Of a DNA stretch of 10,790 nt, positions 1 through 6,161 are shown one piece after another. Under the pieces are notes generated by a model. It did not search any database. It had not been told where the DNA came from and was given only the letters and a program-made list of their open reading frames with translations. Every line of letters begins with the position of its first letter. Position 1 is the first letter of the stretch. Origin of the DNA: CAZADH01 sp964483805 (lineage in GTDB: Bacteria; Muiribacteriota; Ozemobacteria; Ozemobacterales; Ozemobacteraceae); the NCBI GenBank assembly GCA_964483805.1, contig CAZADH010000218.1, positions 1-10,790 on the forward strand. Reading direction: 5' to 3'. Made by a program: the position numbers and the translations under genes.

Positions 1-83
1 CGAAACTGTCGTTTCGCGCTGCCATCCATGGCAGCAAACGCCCACTGCGCCATCCGTGGCGGGCGGGTCGTTTGCACTGCCCG
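1..83 (-). repeat. Structured repeat, copy A (cut by the window edge), with the tail of a preceding unit
   Basis: Same orientation along the minus strand as copies B and C along plus. The tail GGGCAGTGCAAACGACC of a preceding unit (82-66) is followed by the lead hairpin CGCCA/TGGCG (48-61), the outer 5' arm CGTTTGC (40-34), hairpin 2 CTGCCA/TGGCAG (19-34) and hairpin 3 CGAAAC/GTTTCG (1-16). The outer 3' arm is outside the window. A weak GCCTGC/GCGGGC pairing just before the tail may be the third hairpin of the preceding unit. The copy lies inside the open frame of the zinc-ribbon protein gene. Confidence 0.8.
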
Positions 84-636
84 CAACCGCAGCAGGCATT
101 GGCATACGTTGTATGTCATCACCCGCCGTCGCCGCCCCCGGTCCCACCATCTCTTCGACCAGCACGGCAAGGTCCACCACGTCGGCGGCGTCGCGGACCA
201 GGTCGGGAAACTCCTGGTGCAGACGCACCAGAATCGCCGGATGATTCACCGACACCGGTTCGACCACGCGGTTGCAGGCGGCGCACAACTCGCGGCCATG
301 CTCCTCGAGCGTGCCGCACTCCGGGCAGTGAAAAGCGGCAAAAAGACCCAGCGCGCGATCGAACAGCGCGAGGAACCGCTTGCCGACCGACATGTCGGCA
401 ACGATCGCGGCGCCCCAGGGGCCGGCCGCCCGCATCGTTTCAGGCCACGAGGCCACGAACCGGTCGATGGTTACTGCCACGGCCTCGCCCCCGTGGGCGA
501 CCTGATCGCGAAAGACCACCGCCAGACCCCGCAAACGCCGCCGGTCGGCCACGGTTTTCTCCCAGGCCCGGGCAAACCGCCGGTCCTCGGGAAGCGGCAT
601 GGCACCCCCAACCACGTTAGCATTCGTTGTATTCAT
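1..636 (-). CDS. Zinc-ribbon protein, function unknown (3' end cut by the window edge)
   Basis: An open minus-strand frame runs from the ATG at 634-636 to the left edge without a stop (212 codons visible). I do not recognise a family for the N-terminal ~100 residues, which look helical and soluble. Residues 104-121 hold a clear zinc ribbon, CPECG...ELCAAC, with Cys104, Cys107, Cys118 and Cys121 in CX2C-X10-CX2C spacing. The same spacing occurs at the C-terminus of the cyclase at 7374-9485. From about residue 185 the frame enters a structured repeat (positions 83-1) and stays open through it, so the annotated C-terminus is repeat-derived and low complexity. A second ATG at 598-600 is a possible start; neither has a strong ribosome binding site. 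It lies 73 bases downstream of the coiled-coil membrane protein, and co-transcription is possible. Codon choice is GC-rich like its neighbours. Existence is fairly sure; function is unknown. Confidence 0.7.
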   Translation of the reverse strand, partial: MNTTNANVVGGAMPLPEDRRFARAWEKTVADRRRLRGLAVVFRDQVAHGGEAVAVTIDRFVASWPETMRAAGPWGAAIVADMSVGKRFLALFDRALGLFAAFHCPECGTLEEHGRELCAACNRVVEPVSVNHPAILVRLHQEFPDLVRDAADVVDLAVLVEEMVGPGAATAGDDIQRMPMPAAVAGSANDPPATDGAVGVCCHGWQRETTVS

Positions 637-648
637 GATGTCAATACA
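628..648. promoter_or_regulatory. Dyad TGTATT-N9-AATACA over the start of the zinc-ribbon gene, possible operator
   Basis: Perfect 6-base arms (628-633 and 643-648) flank a 9-base spacer that contains the proposed start codon (634-636). Binding of a repressor here would block initiation, but no regulator is identified and chance occurrence is possible. Confidence 0.25.
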
Positions 649-709
649 TTATCGGCGGCCACACCGACTTCGTTCATTCTTCATTTGGTGCCCTCTTCCC
701 CCGACGGCC

Positions 710-1642
710 TCAGTGCAGATGGTCGGCCGTGCTCTGTACCACCCGCGTCAACGCCGCTTCGACATCGTCGAGACCACCCTGCACCTCGACCAGTTCCTTG
801 TCAATGGCGGCGCGGCCGGCCTCGAGCGTCTTGATGTCGGCAAAGCGCAACGTCTGCAACCGGCCGGCAATGCGCCGCACCGTCTCGAGCAATTGCAGCC
901 GTTTCGTCCGCATCCGCTCGCCGCACATCGCCAGATTGCGCAGGTCGGCGATCTGCCCGTCTTTCTGTTTGAGCGTCTCGGCCATCTGGCCCGCGACGAC
1001 CGCATCGGTCTGCCGCCGCGCTTCGGCTTCGAGACGGGTCCGCTCGGCCTCGAGGTCAGCGACCGGATTGCCGGCAAGCAACTGTTCGAGATGGGCCGCG
1101 CGCAACAGCAACCGGGCGAACTCCGTCGCCACCGTGCCCACCTGCACCCGCGTCGTTTCGAGCATCTGTTCGAGATTCGCATCGGTGCCGTCGAAACTGT
1201 TTTCGACCTTGGCCACCGCCTGCTCGAATGCCTGGTACTCGGCAAGCAGATGCGCGCCCGGCAGTGCGTCGGTTCTTTTCACGCCGGCCCGCAAGAGAAT
1301 CCGCTGCACCTGCCGCCGCTGCGCCAATCCGGCAAACCGCCCCGACAACCACGCGAACAACAACGCGGCCACCACCGCACCGGCAACCGCTGTTGGCACA
1401 CGCAACACCGGGTCGGGCGACTTGAGGCACAGCAACGGGTAGATCGCGGCAAACGGTGCGAACAGATACGCCGGGTCTTTCTCGTTCAACGCACTGACCA
1501 CGAGAAACACCAGCGCCAGCACGGTCATCATCACCATCTCGAACTGGTCGGGGGCGTTGAAGTGAATGGCAAAACCGTAGAGCACGGCATTGACGGCACA
1601 GGCGCCGCCCGTGATCAGCCACCGCCATCCCCACGGACTCAT
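710..1642 (-). CDS. Membrane protein with N-terminal helices and long coiled-coil tail, function unknown
   Basis: A 310-residue protein. I chose the ATG at 1640-1642 (MSPWGWRW) because AGGAAAGGA (1651-1659) sits 8 bases upstream. The frame stays open further upstream to about 1747, but that extension is Arg/Cys-rich and overlaps a terminator hairpin. Four hydrophobic stretches are visible: about residues 8-26, 35-52, 59-73 and 82-100. The rest is soluble, charged and strongly helical. Heptad-like stretches at about 130-190, 195-235 and 270-305 (for example ADLEAERTRLEAEARR) suggest a coiled coil projecting into the cytoplasm. No enzymatic motif is seen. It follows the VIT-VWA gene but is separated from it by a terminator-like hairpin, so it probably starts its own transcript, perhaps with the zinc-ribbon gene downstream. 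A structural or scaffold role is only a guess. Confidence 0.82.
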   Translation of the reverse strand: MSPWGWRWLITGGACAVNAVLYGFAIHFNAPDQFEMVMMTVLALVFLVVSALNEKDPAYLFAPFAAIYPLLCLKSPDPVLRVPTAVAGAVVAALLFAWLSGRFAGLAQRRQVQRILLRAGVKRTDALPGAHLLAEYQAFEQAVAKVENSFDGTDANLEQMLETTRVQVGTVATEFARLLLRAAHLEQLLAGNPVADLEAERTRLEAEARRQTDAVVAGQMAETLKQKDGQIADLRNLAMCGERMRTKRLQLLETVRRIAGRLQTLRFADIKTLEAGRAAIDKELVEVQGGLDDVEAALTRVVQSTADHLH

Positions 1643-1650
1643 GACTCGCG

Positions 1651-1659
1651 TCCTTTCCT
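1651..1659 (-). promoter_or_regulatory. Ribosome binding site deciding the start at 1642
   Basis: On the minus strand AGGAAAGGA lies 8 bases before the ATG at 1640-1642. It is the only good Shine-Dalgarno-like match near the 5' end of the coiled-coil membrane protein gene, so it favours this ATG over more upstream in-frame starts. Confidence 0.6.
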
Positions 1660-1682
1660 GCCCACCGTTCGGGCCAGGTCGA

Positions 1683-1701
1683 TGTGTCAGCAGCCTACAC
1701 A
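1683..1701. promoter_or_regulatory. Short dyad TGTGT-N9-ACACA, possible operator
   Basis: Perfect 5-base inverted arms TGTGT (1683-1687) and ACACA (1697-1701) are separated by 9 bases, 41 bases upstream of the start of the coiled-coil membrane protein gene. A similar dyad (TGTATT-N9-AATACA, 628-648) overlaps the start of the next gene. The shared spacing suggests a regulator binding site, but short dyads arise by chance; this is inference only. Confidence 0.2.
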
Positions 1702-1707
1702 AACAAC

Positions 1708-1733
1708 GGCCCGCCGTGCAACCACGGCGGGCC
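1708..1733 (-). terminator. Strong hairpin, likely Rho-independent terminator of the VIT-VWA gene
   Basis: A perfect 11-bp stem, GGCCCGCCGTG (1708-1718) and CACGGCGGGCC (1723-1733), with a 4-base loop. On the minus strand the stem is followed by GTTGTTTGTGT, a T-rich though not uninterrupted tract. It lies 75 bases past the stop codon of the VIT-VWA gene. A second, weaker hairpin (GGAGCCG 1750-1756 / CGGCTCC 1764-1770) lies between the stop codon and this one. Confidence 0.65.
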
Positions 1734-1808
1734 TGTTGGATGCGCACCCGGAGCCGCGCGGTTCGGCTCCTGCGGCACGTTCACCCTGCACCCACGGTTA
1801 CCGGGCCA

Positions 1809-4286
1809 TCAACGGTTGGGGGAGACGACGGTTCCGAACAACAGACGAAATGGCAGGAGCACGAGTTGAAACATCTTGTAAATCAGCCAGAACGACAACA
1901 GCAGCAACGGAATGTTGATTGCCAGCTCGACAAGCGGTTGCACCATGTTCCACAACTGCACCCCGGCCGTTGCCGGCGCGACCTGCACATGCGGATTCGT
2001 CGGCGTCTTGGCATCGGCCCACAGATCGTCGCACCGGTTGTGGATCGGACAGTAGATGTCTTGAAAACCGGCCGACGGGTTCTGCGGATCGACCATGGTC
2101 ACGTACATGTACGGCAGGGTCGGATCAGCCGGACAACGCGGCACGCTTTTGAGATACCCGGCCTGCCGCAACTGCTCGCACGGCGCCTCGATGTTGTACG
2201 GAATCATGGCACCGGAGTGATCCATATTGTATTGCTCGATCGCCGACGCAATCACCCGCATGTTGGCGGCACAGGCCTTTCCCCGCGCCGATTCACGGGC
2301 CTGGCGGAAGTTGGGCACCATCAGGGCCCCGGGCAGGAAGCCCCACACCTTCACCTCTTTGGGCGCCGCCGTGCGCACCACGGTGATGTTCTGCCGTGGC
2401 TGCATCGGCATCGCCGGCTTGAACGCGGCCGGATCGATCGATGCCGCCGGTGCCATCGCCACCGCCGGCGCGACCTGCGGCGAGACTCCGGGTTGCGGCT
2501 GCCGGTAGCGGTCGAGAGTGCTCGCCGTCTGCACCGGGCGTGGTGTCGGGTCGACCGCCACAAAAGAGGTGTAGGGCGACGCAAATCCGTACTGCTTCGA
2601 CAGGCGGATCACCTCGGCCTTCTTTGCCGCATCCTCGCCATAGGCCCGCATGTGCGACACCAGTTCGTCGGCCTGCGCCTTTGCCCACAAGCGCGCGACG
2701 AACAGATTGTCGCTGCTCTTCGCGGCAAAATTCGCTTCGAGTTCAAAGCGGCACTGCTTGCCGTTGAGATCGCCGGTCACCACCAGCTTCTTCGCTCCCG
2801 GTTGCACGTACCGACCGAACAACACCACCTGGCTGCCCTTGTAGACGTTGCCCAGCGTCGCCGGCGACAACGCCGACACCGTGACACCCTGCCAATCAAC
2901 GGCGAGGTCGGTGAGCAACGGTTTCGAAATCGTCTCATAGAATGCCGTCAGGCGGGCATCCAGATCTTCATTGAGCCGCACGGTGAGCGCCTCACCGCGG
3001 TTCTCGCGGGCCAACTGCTCGAGCAGGGGCGTCGAGACATCGTCACCGACGCCGAACGTGAAGACGCGCACTTTGGCAGCGTTGGCGGCGCGCGCATGGG
3101 CCGCGATCCGCTCGGGATTCGTCTCGCCCACCGTGGGCTGCCCGTCGGTCAAGAAGATGAGCGCCTTGGTCCGGCTCGAACCGTCGAACAGCCGCAACCC
3201 CGACTGCAGAGCATCCTGCGCATTGGTGCCGCCACTGGCACCCACCGCATCGACCTGCGCCAGCGCCGCACGCCGGTTCAGATCGGTCGCCGCAACCAGT
3301 CCGTCGCCACACCGCGCCGTCGCTCCGTCTGAAAAGGTCACGAGGTTGAAGCGGTCGTCAGCATTCAACCGATTTACAATGTATTTCAGCGCCCGTTGCG
3401 CCTGCTCGATTTTCTGGCCCTGCATACTGCCCGAACAGTCGAGCACGAACACGAGATCGCGCGCCGCGACATCTTTGGCTTCGATCTCCTCTTGCGGCGC
3501 CAGCATCATCATGAAGTAACCGGCTTCCTTCTCGTTCGGCCGCGTCGACAGAAAGTTGAACCCCATGCGCGGCGCGGTGACATCGTAGACCACCTGGAAG
3601 TCGTGGTCGGGCTGCCATTGCCCTTTTTCAAAGGTGACCTCCACCGCATGGTCGTCCTTGCGCACGACCGAACATGGGTGGGTCGGCGATTTGACCTCGA
3701 CGATCTTCTTCTGATCGCGGATTTTCAGGCGAACCGACACGAGTTCCGGTTTCTCGACCTGGACGCTCTTCAGTTGCAGCGGGTACTGGTAGACGATGCG
3801 GCCGCTCTTGTAGTCGAGAATCTGGCTGAACGTCACATCGACGGTCACCCGCTTGCCGGGCAACACCGCCCCGACCTTGGTCTGAAAACTGTTACCGTCG
3901 GCGGCCGGCGCCACCATGGCCGGCGTCACGCCCTGGGCCTGCGCGTTGCTGTAGATCGCCTCGGCTTCGCGCTTTTCTTCGACGGCACCAACCTGGCGCA
4001 CGCCATCGGCCCCGGTGATACCAAACTCCTGGATCGCGGCTTTCTCGGCCAACGGCATGGTGTAGACCGCCTCGATCGTGTGTTGCGATGTATTTACAAA
4101 TGTCTCGGTGACCCGGGTGACGGCCACCTGGTTGTCGATGGTCACCTCGACGACTTGACGGTTGAGCGGGACGGCGCGGGCGCCATCACCCAGCGTCATC
4201 GCCGCCCCGGACGCGCCCACAAGCAACACCAGGGCCAGAGCCAGATGCAGACCTGCGATTCGGGAGCTTTGTCGTGGCGCGTTCAT
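1809..4286 (-). CDS. Secreted VIT and von Willebrand A domain protein with a pseudopilin-like module and C-terminal membrane anchor
   Basis: An 825-residue protein. The ATG at 4284-4286 is preceded 8 bases upstream by GGAGG (4295-4299). Residues 1-30 form a signal peptide (charged start, then LHLALALVLLVGASGAA). A VIT domain spans about 38-165. A VWA domain spans about 275-450, with a complete metal-ion-dependent adhesion site: DCSGS at 283-287, Thr354 in SGGTN and Asp381 in LTDGQP. About 580-640 is a Pro/Ala/Gln linker. Residues 655-755 resemble the mature part of type II secretion pseudopilins: PNFRQARESARGKACAANMR, then IEQYNMD and several cysteines (673, 703, 718, 746, 752). Residues ~782-818 are hydrophobic, a likely membrane anchor. 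In VIT/VWA families (as in inter-alpha-trypsin inhibitor heavy chains) these domains bind proteins. An extracytoplasmic adhesion or assembly role is inferred; the exact partner is unknown. Confidence 0.9.
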   Translation of the reverse strand: MNAPRQSSRIAGLHLALALVLLVGASGAAMTLGDGARAVPLNRQVVEVTIDNQVAVTRVTETFVNTSQHTIEAVYTMPLAEKAAIQEFGITGADGVRQVGAVEEKREAEAIYSNAQAQGVTPAMVAPAADGNSFQTKVGAVLPGKRVTVDVTFSQILDYKSGRIVYQYPLQLKSVQVEKPELVSVRLKIRDQKKIVEVKSPTHPCSVVRKDDHAVEVTFEKGQWQPDHDFQVVYDVTAPRMGFNFLSTRPNEKEAGYFMMMLAPQEEIEAKDVAARDLVFVLDCSGSMQGQKIEQAQRALKYIVNRLNADDRFNLVTFSDGATARCGDGLVAATDLNRRAALAQVDAVGASGGTNAQDALQSGLRLFDGSSRTKALIFLTDGQPTVGETNPERIAAHARAANAAKVRVFTFGVGDDVSTPLLEQLARENRGEALTVRLNEDLDARLTAFYETISKPLLTDLAVDWQGVTVSALSPATLGNVYKGSQVVLFGRYVQPGAKKLVVTGDLNGKQCRFELEANFAAKSSDNLFVARLWAKAQADELVSHMRAYGEDAAKKAEVIRLSKQYGFASPYTSFVAVDPTPRPVQTASTLDRYRQPQPGVSPQVAPAVAMAPAASIDPAAFKPAMPMQPRQNITVVRTAAPKEVKVWGFLPGALMVPNFRQARESARGKACAANMRVIASAIEQYNMDHSGAMIPYNIEAPCEQLRQAGYLKSVPRCPADPTLPYMYVTMVDPQNPSAGFQDIYCPIHNRCDDLWADAKTPTNPHVQVAPATAGVQLWNMVQPLVELAINIPLLLLSFWLIYKMFQLVLLPFRLLFGTVVSPNR

Positions 4287-4294
4287 CACCGTCA

Positions 4295-4299
4295 CCTCC
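4295..4299 (-). promoter_or_regulatory. Ribosome binding site deciding the start at 4286
   Basis: Minus-strand GGAGG is 8 bases from the ATG at 4284-4286. The in-frame GTG three codons further upstream (4293-4295) overlaps this site and is therefore an unlikely start. Confidence 0.75.
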
Positions 4300-4332
4300 G
4301 CGTTGGCGTTTATTCAGCGAGCGAAGGTGCAC

Positions 4333-4440
4333 CGGCGCAATCGCCGTACCAACCGCACAAACCCTCTTATTCAGAGGATTTGCGTAACTCACCCCACAGG
4401 TCCGCGCCACCCGTGACGCAGGTGCGTCGGGCAGAACTGT
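4333..4440. other. Hairpin-rich intergenic segment upstream of the VIT-VWA gene
   Basis: The 246-base gap between the exonuclease stop and the VIT-VWA start holds the repeat copy at 4451-4523 plus three more small hairpins. These are CGGCG/CGCCG around CAAT (4333-4346), CCTCT-TATTC-AGAGG with imperfectly paired flanks (about 4353-4385), and GACGC-AGGT-GCGTC (4415-4428). The last is followed by GGGCAG, which matches the tail of the repeat unit, so it is probably a decayed preceding unit. I see no convincing -35/-10 pair for the VIT-VWA gene here. Confidence 0.4.
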
Positions 4441-4450
4441 CGCGCCCGCC

Positions 4451-4523
4451 CGCCACGGATGGCGCAGTGGGCGTTTGCTGCCAGGATGGCAGCGCGAAAC
4501 GACCGTCTCGCGCCGTGCAAACG
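4451..4523 (+). repeat. Structured repeat, copy B (three-way-junction unit)
   Basis: Lead hairpin CGCCA-CGGA-TGGCG (4451-4464), then CAGTG. The outer arm CGTTTGC (4472-4478) pairs with GCAAACG (4517-4523). The outer stem encloses hairpin 2, TGCCA-GGA-TGGCA (4479-4491), and hairpin 3, GCGCGAAAC (4492-4500) with GTCTCGCGC (4505-4513). Hairpin 3 has one A:C mismatch, which would be a G:U wobble in a minus-strand RNA. The unit ends 9 bases from the exonuclease stop codon. Its order of parts matches the copies at 1-83 and 7209-7368. Function is unknown; extragenic palindrome, RNA-stability or terminator roles are possible. Confidence 0.85.
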
Positions 4524-4532
4524 AGCCGTCGG

Positions 4533-5285
4533 TCAGACCGGCAACGTCGGCGTCGTCGGGGGCACCGCGACCGGCCGTTCCTCACGGGCACGCGGCGGCT
4601 GCAACTGCAGGATGCCGTTGGCCACCAGGTCACGCCCGGTCTTGTGCCCGGCCACCGTCCACCGCGCCAGAAAGTGACGCAGGATGCCCACCACCGCCAG
4701 TGCGTCGGCCTCGGCACGGTGCGCCTGCGTGAGCGGCACTCCGACGTGTCGCGCCACCAACGCCAGGTTGTTTTTCGCCAGGCCCAGATGCTGGCGCGAC
4801 AGATTCAACGTGCACACCCACGGCAGCGAGAACGGCTTGCCCAGATGCTGCCGCCAGACGTGATCGAAGAACCACCAGTCGAAATTGACGTGATGGGCGA
4901 CGAAGATCGTCTCGGCAAAGGTTTCTTGCAGGGCCGGCAGCAACTGTTCGACCGTCGGTGCCGTGCGCACCATGCGGTCGGTGATGCCGGTGATTTCCTG
5001 AATCTTGCCGGGAATCGGGTGTTGCGGATTGACGAGACTGACCAGTTTCGCCCGCGCCGGTTGCAACGGCAAGACGGCGATCTCGGTCAAACGCGCCGAG
5101 GGCGGTGCGTAACCGGTCGTTTCGGTGTCGACGGCGACGAACGGCAGTTCATCGAGCGGCAGGTCCAGCCAGGAAGCACGAACAGGGGCACACGGCATAT
5201 CTCGACGGCTCCAGCGAATCGGTCTTGGGTCGTCGTCCGGGACAGGCAATCGCCCATTGCCCGGCGACCAGGTTGAGGGTATCAT
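4533..5285 (-). CDS. DnaQ-like DEDDh 3'-5' exonuclease
   Basis: The ORF is 250 residues from the ATG at 5283-5285. A start at the ATG 5196-5198 (MPCAPVRAS, 221 residues) is also plausible and has GGAG upstream, whereas the first ATG has no clear ribosome binding site. The fold and catalytic residues of the DnaQ/RNase T exonuclease superfamily are visible: ExoI VAVDTETTG (Asp53, Glu55), ExoII HHVNFD (Asp136), and ExoIII HRAEAD (His189, Asp194). This makes it a DEDDh enzyme that removes nucleotides from 3' ends using two metal ions. The EITGITDRMV segment is typical of PolC/epsilon-type exonucleases. No polymerase, helicase or BRCT domain is attached, so it is either a proofreading subunit or a stand-alone repair or RNA-processing nuclease; sequence alone does not decide. 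The C-terminal ~20 residues are Pro/Arg-rich. It is divergent from the acyltransferase gene. Confidence 0.9.
   Translation of the reverse strand: MIPSTWSPGNGRLPVPDDDPRPIRWSRRDMPCAPVRASWLDLPLDELPFVAVDTETTGYAPPSARLTEIAVLPLQPARAKLVSLVNPQHPIPGKIQEITGITDRMVRTAPTVEQLLPALQETFAETIFVAHHVNFDWWFFDHVWRQHLGKPFSLPWVCTLNLSRQHLGLAKNNLALVARHVGVPLTQAHRAEADALAVVGILRHFLARWTVAGHKTGRDLVANGILQLQPPRAREERPVAVPPTTPTLPV
5257..5285 (+). promoter_or_regulatory. Candidate sigma-70-type promoter for the acyltransferase operon
   Basis: TTGCCC (5257-5262) and TATCAT (5280-5285) are separated by 17 bases, matching four and five of six consensus positions. A start site near 5292 would give a short leader containing GGAGGT (5317-5322). 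The element overlaps the 5' end of the divergent exonuclease ORF, which would favour the shorter exonuclease start. Found by eye only. Confidence 0.35.
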
Positions 5286-5335
5286 AATCCCGTTGGTCGT
5301 CGTGACCGGGTCTCATGGAGGTCGTTGCAACCACG

Positions 5336-6151
5336 ATGCTCATGCAGGTTCTCTCGTCGATTGGTCTGGCGGTGGTGTCGCTGATCGCTGTCATGGCGCT
5401 GCACACCAGTTGCCGCTACGCCACGCACGAGCGCCCACCCTGGATGTACGTGTTCACGCAGTGGTTCTATGGCGGTCTCTATCTGCGGTTCTATCACCGC
5501 CATCGCGTGGTCGGCCTCGAAAACGAACCCCGCTCCGGCGGCCTGCTCGTCGTCGCCAACCATGCCAGCCAGGTCGATGGCGTCGTGCTCGGGTGCAGCC
5601 TCAATCGGCCCGTCCACATCATGGTCAAACAAGAGGCGTTTCTCAATTGGTTCACCGGCTGGTTCCTGCGCTCCTGCCTTTCGTTCCCGGTAAATCGTGA
5701 ACACCCCGAACCGTCGACGATCAAGCACGCGTTCGGCATCCTCAAGGGCAACGCCGCCCTGGGCGTCTTCCCCGAAGGCACCCGCAGCCCGAACGGCCGG
5801 GTGCGCGCGTTCAAGTCGGGCGCCATCCGCCTGGCGATCAAAACCCGGGTGCCAATACTTCCTGTTTACATGAGCAATACACACCGCATCATGCCTCCCG
5901 GGGCCTGGTTGCCACAACCGGCACAGATCACGGTCAAGGTTGGCGCACCACTCGACACGGCAAAGATGTTGGCCGACGGCCTCTCCGAAGACCAGATCCA
6001 GAGCCGCGTCTACGACGAGGTGGTTCGCCTCGGCCGCGAAGTGATGGGCGAAGATGTCGCCGATCCGGTGCTGCCCGCTCACGGCGAGGCCGCCCGGGGC
6101 CCCATGGCTGGCGCACCGCCGGCCGATGCGCGCACCAACGGCGTCTCCTGA
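5336..6151 (+). CDS. plsC: 1-acyl-sn-glycerol-3-phosphate acyltransferase (PlsC family)
   Basis: A 271-residue protein from the ATG at 5336. An in-frame ATG at 5315 would add seven residues, but the best Shine-Dalgarno (GGAGGT, 5317-5322) overlaps that codon, so the later ATG is preferred despite its 13-base spacing. An N-terminal membrane helix (VLSSIGLAVVSLIAVMAL) is followed by the PlsC domain. Its catalytic NHASQVD (HX4D, near residue 75) and the substrate-binding motif VFPEGTRSPNGR (near residue 144) are intact, as is the later PVYMSN strand. The family transfers a fatty acyl group to the sn-2 position of lysophosphatidate at the inner membrane, making phosphatidate for phospholipids. 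Length is normal (about 240-280). The C-terminal ~25 residues are Ala/Pro-rich and probably disordered. The next gene starts about 10 bases later, suggesting one transcript. Related acyltransferases use other lysolipids, so exact substrate is not certain. Confidence 0.88.
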   Translation: MLMQVLSSIGLAVVSLIAVMALHTSCRYATHERPPWMYVFTQWFYGGLYLRFYHRHRVVGLENEPRSGGLLVVANHASQVDGVVLGCSLNRPVHIMVKQEAFLNWFTGWFLRSCLSFPVNREHPEPSTIKHAFGILKGNAALGVFPEGTRSPNGRVRAFKSGAIRLAIKTRVPILPVYMSNTHRIMPPGAWLPQPAQITVKVGAPLDTAKMLADGLSEDQIQSRVYDEVVRLGREVMGEDVADPVLPAHGEAARGPMAGAPPADARTNGVS

Positions 6152-6161
6152 CCCATATTCT

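Noticed and set aside
28..834. Plus-strand open frame at the left edge
   Set aside because: It runs antisense to the zinc-ribbon gene and across the end of the coiled-coil gene, with a low-complexity Arg/His/Pro-rich product. The minus frame carries the zinc ribbon.
599..1918. Long plus-strand open frame opposite the coiled-coil membrane gene
   Set aside because: Translation is His/Arg/Gln-rich with no domain, while the minus strand has a start with a ribosome binding site, clean membrane helices and coiled coil. It is an antisense shadow of GC-rich coding DNA.
1590..5276. Long plus-strand frames at 1590-3332 and 3396-5276
   Set aside because: Both are antisense to the VIT-VWA and exonuclease genes. 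Products are His/Arg-rich without recognisable motifs, typical of the complementary strand of high-GC genes.
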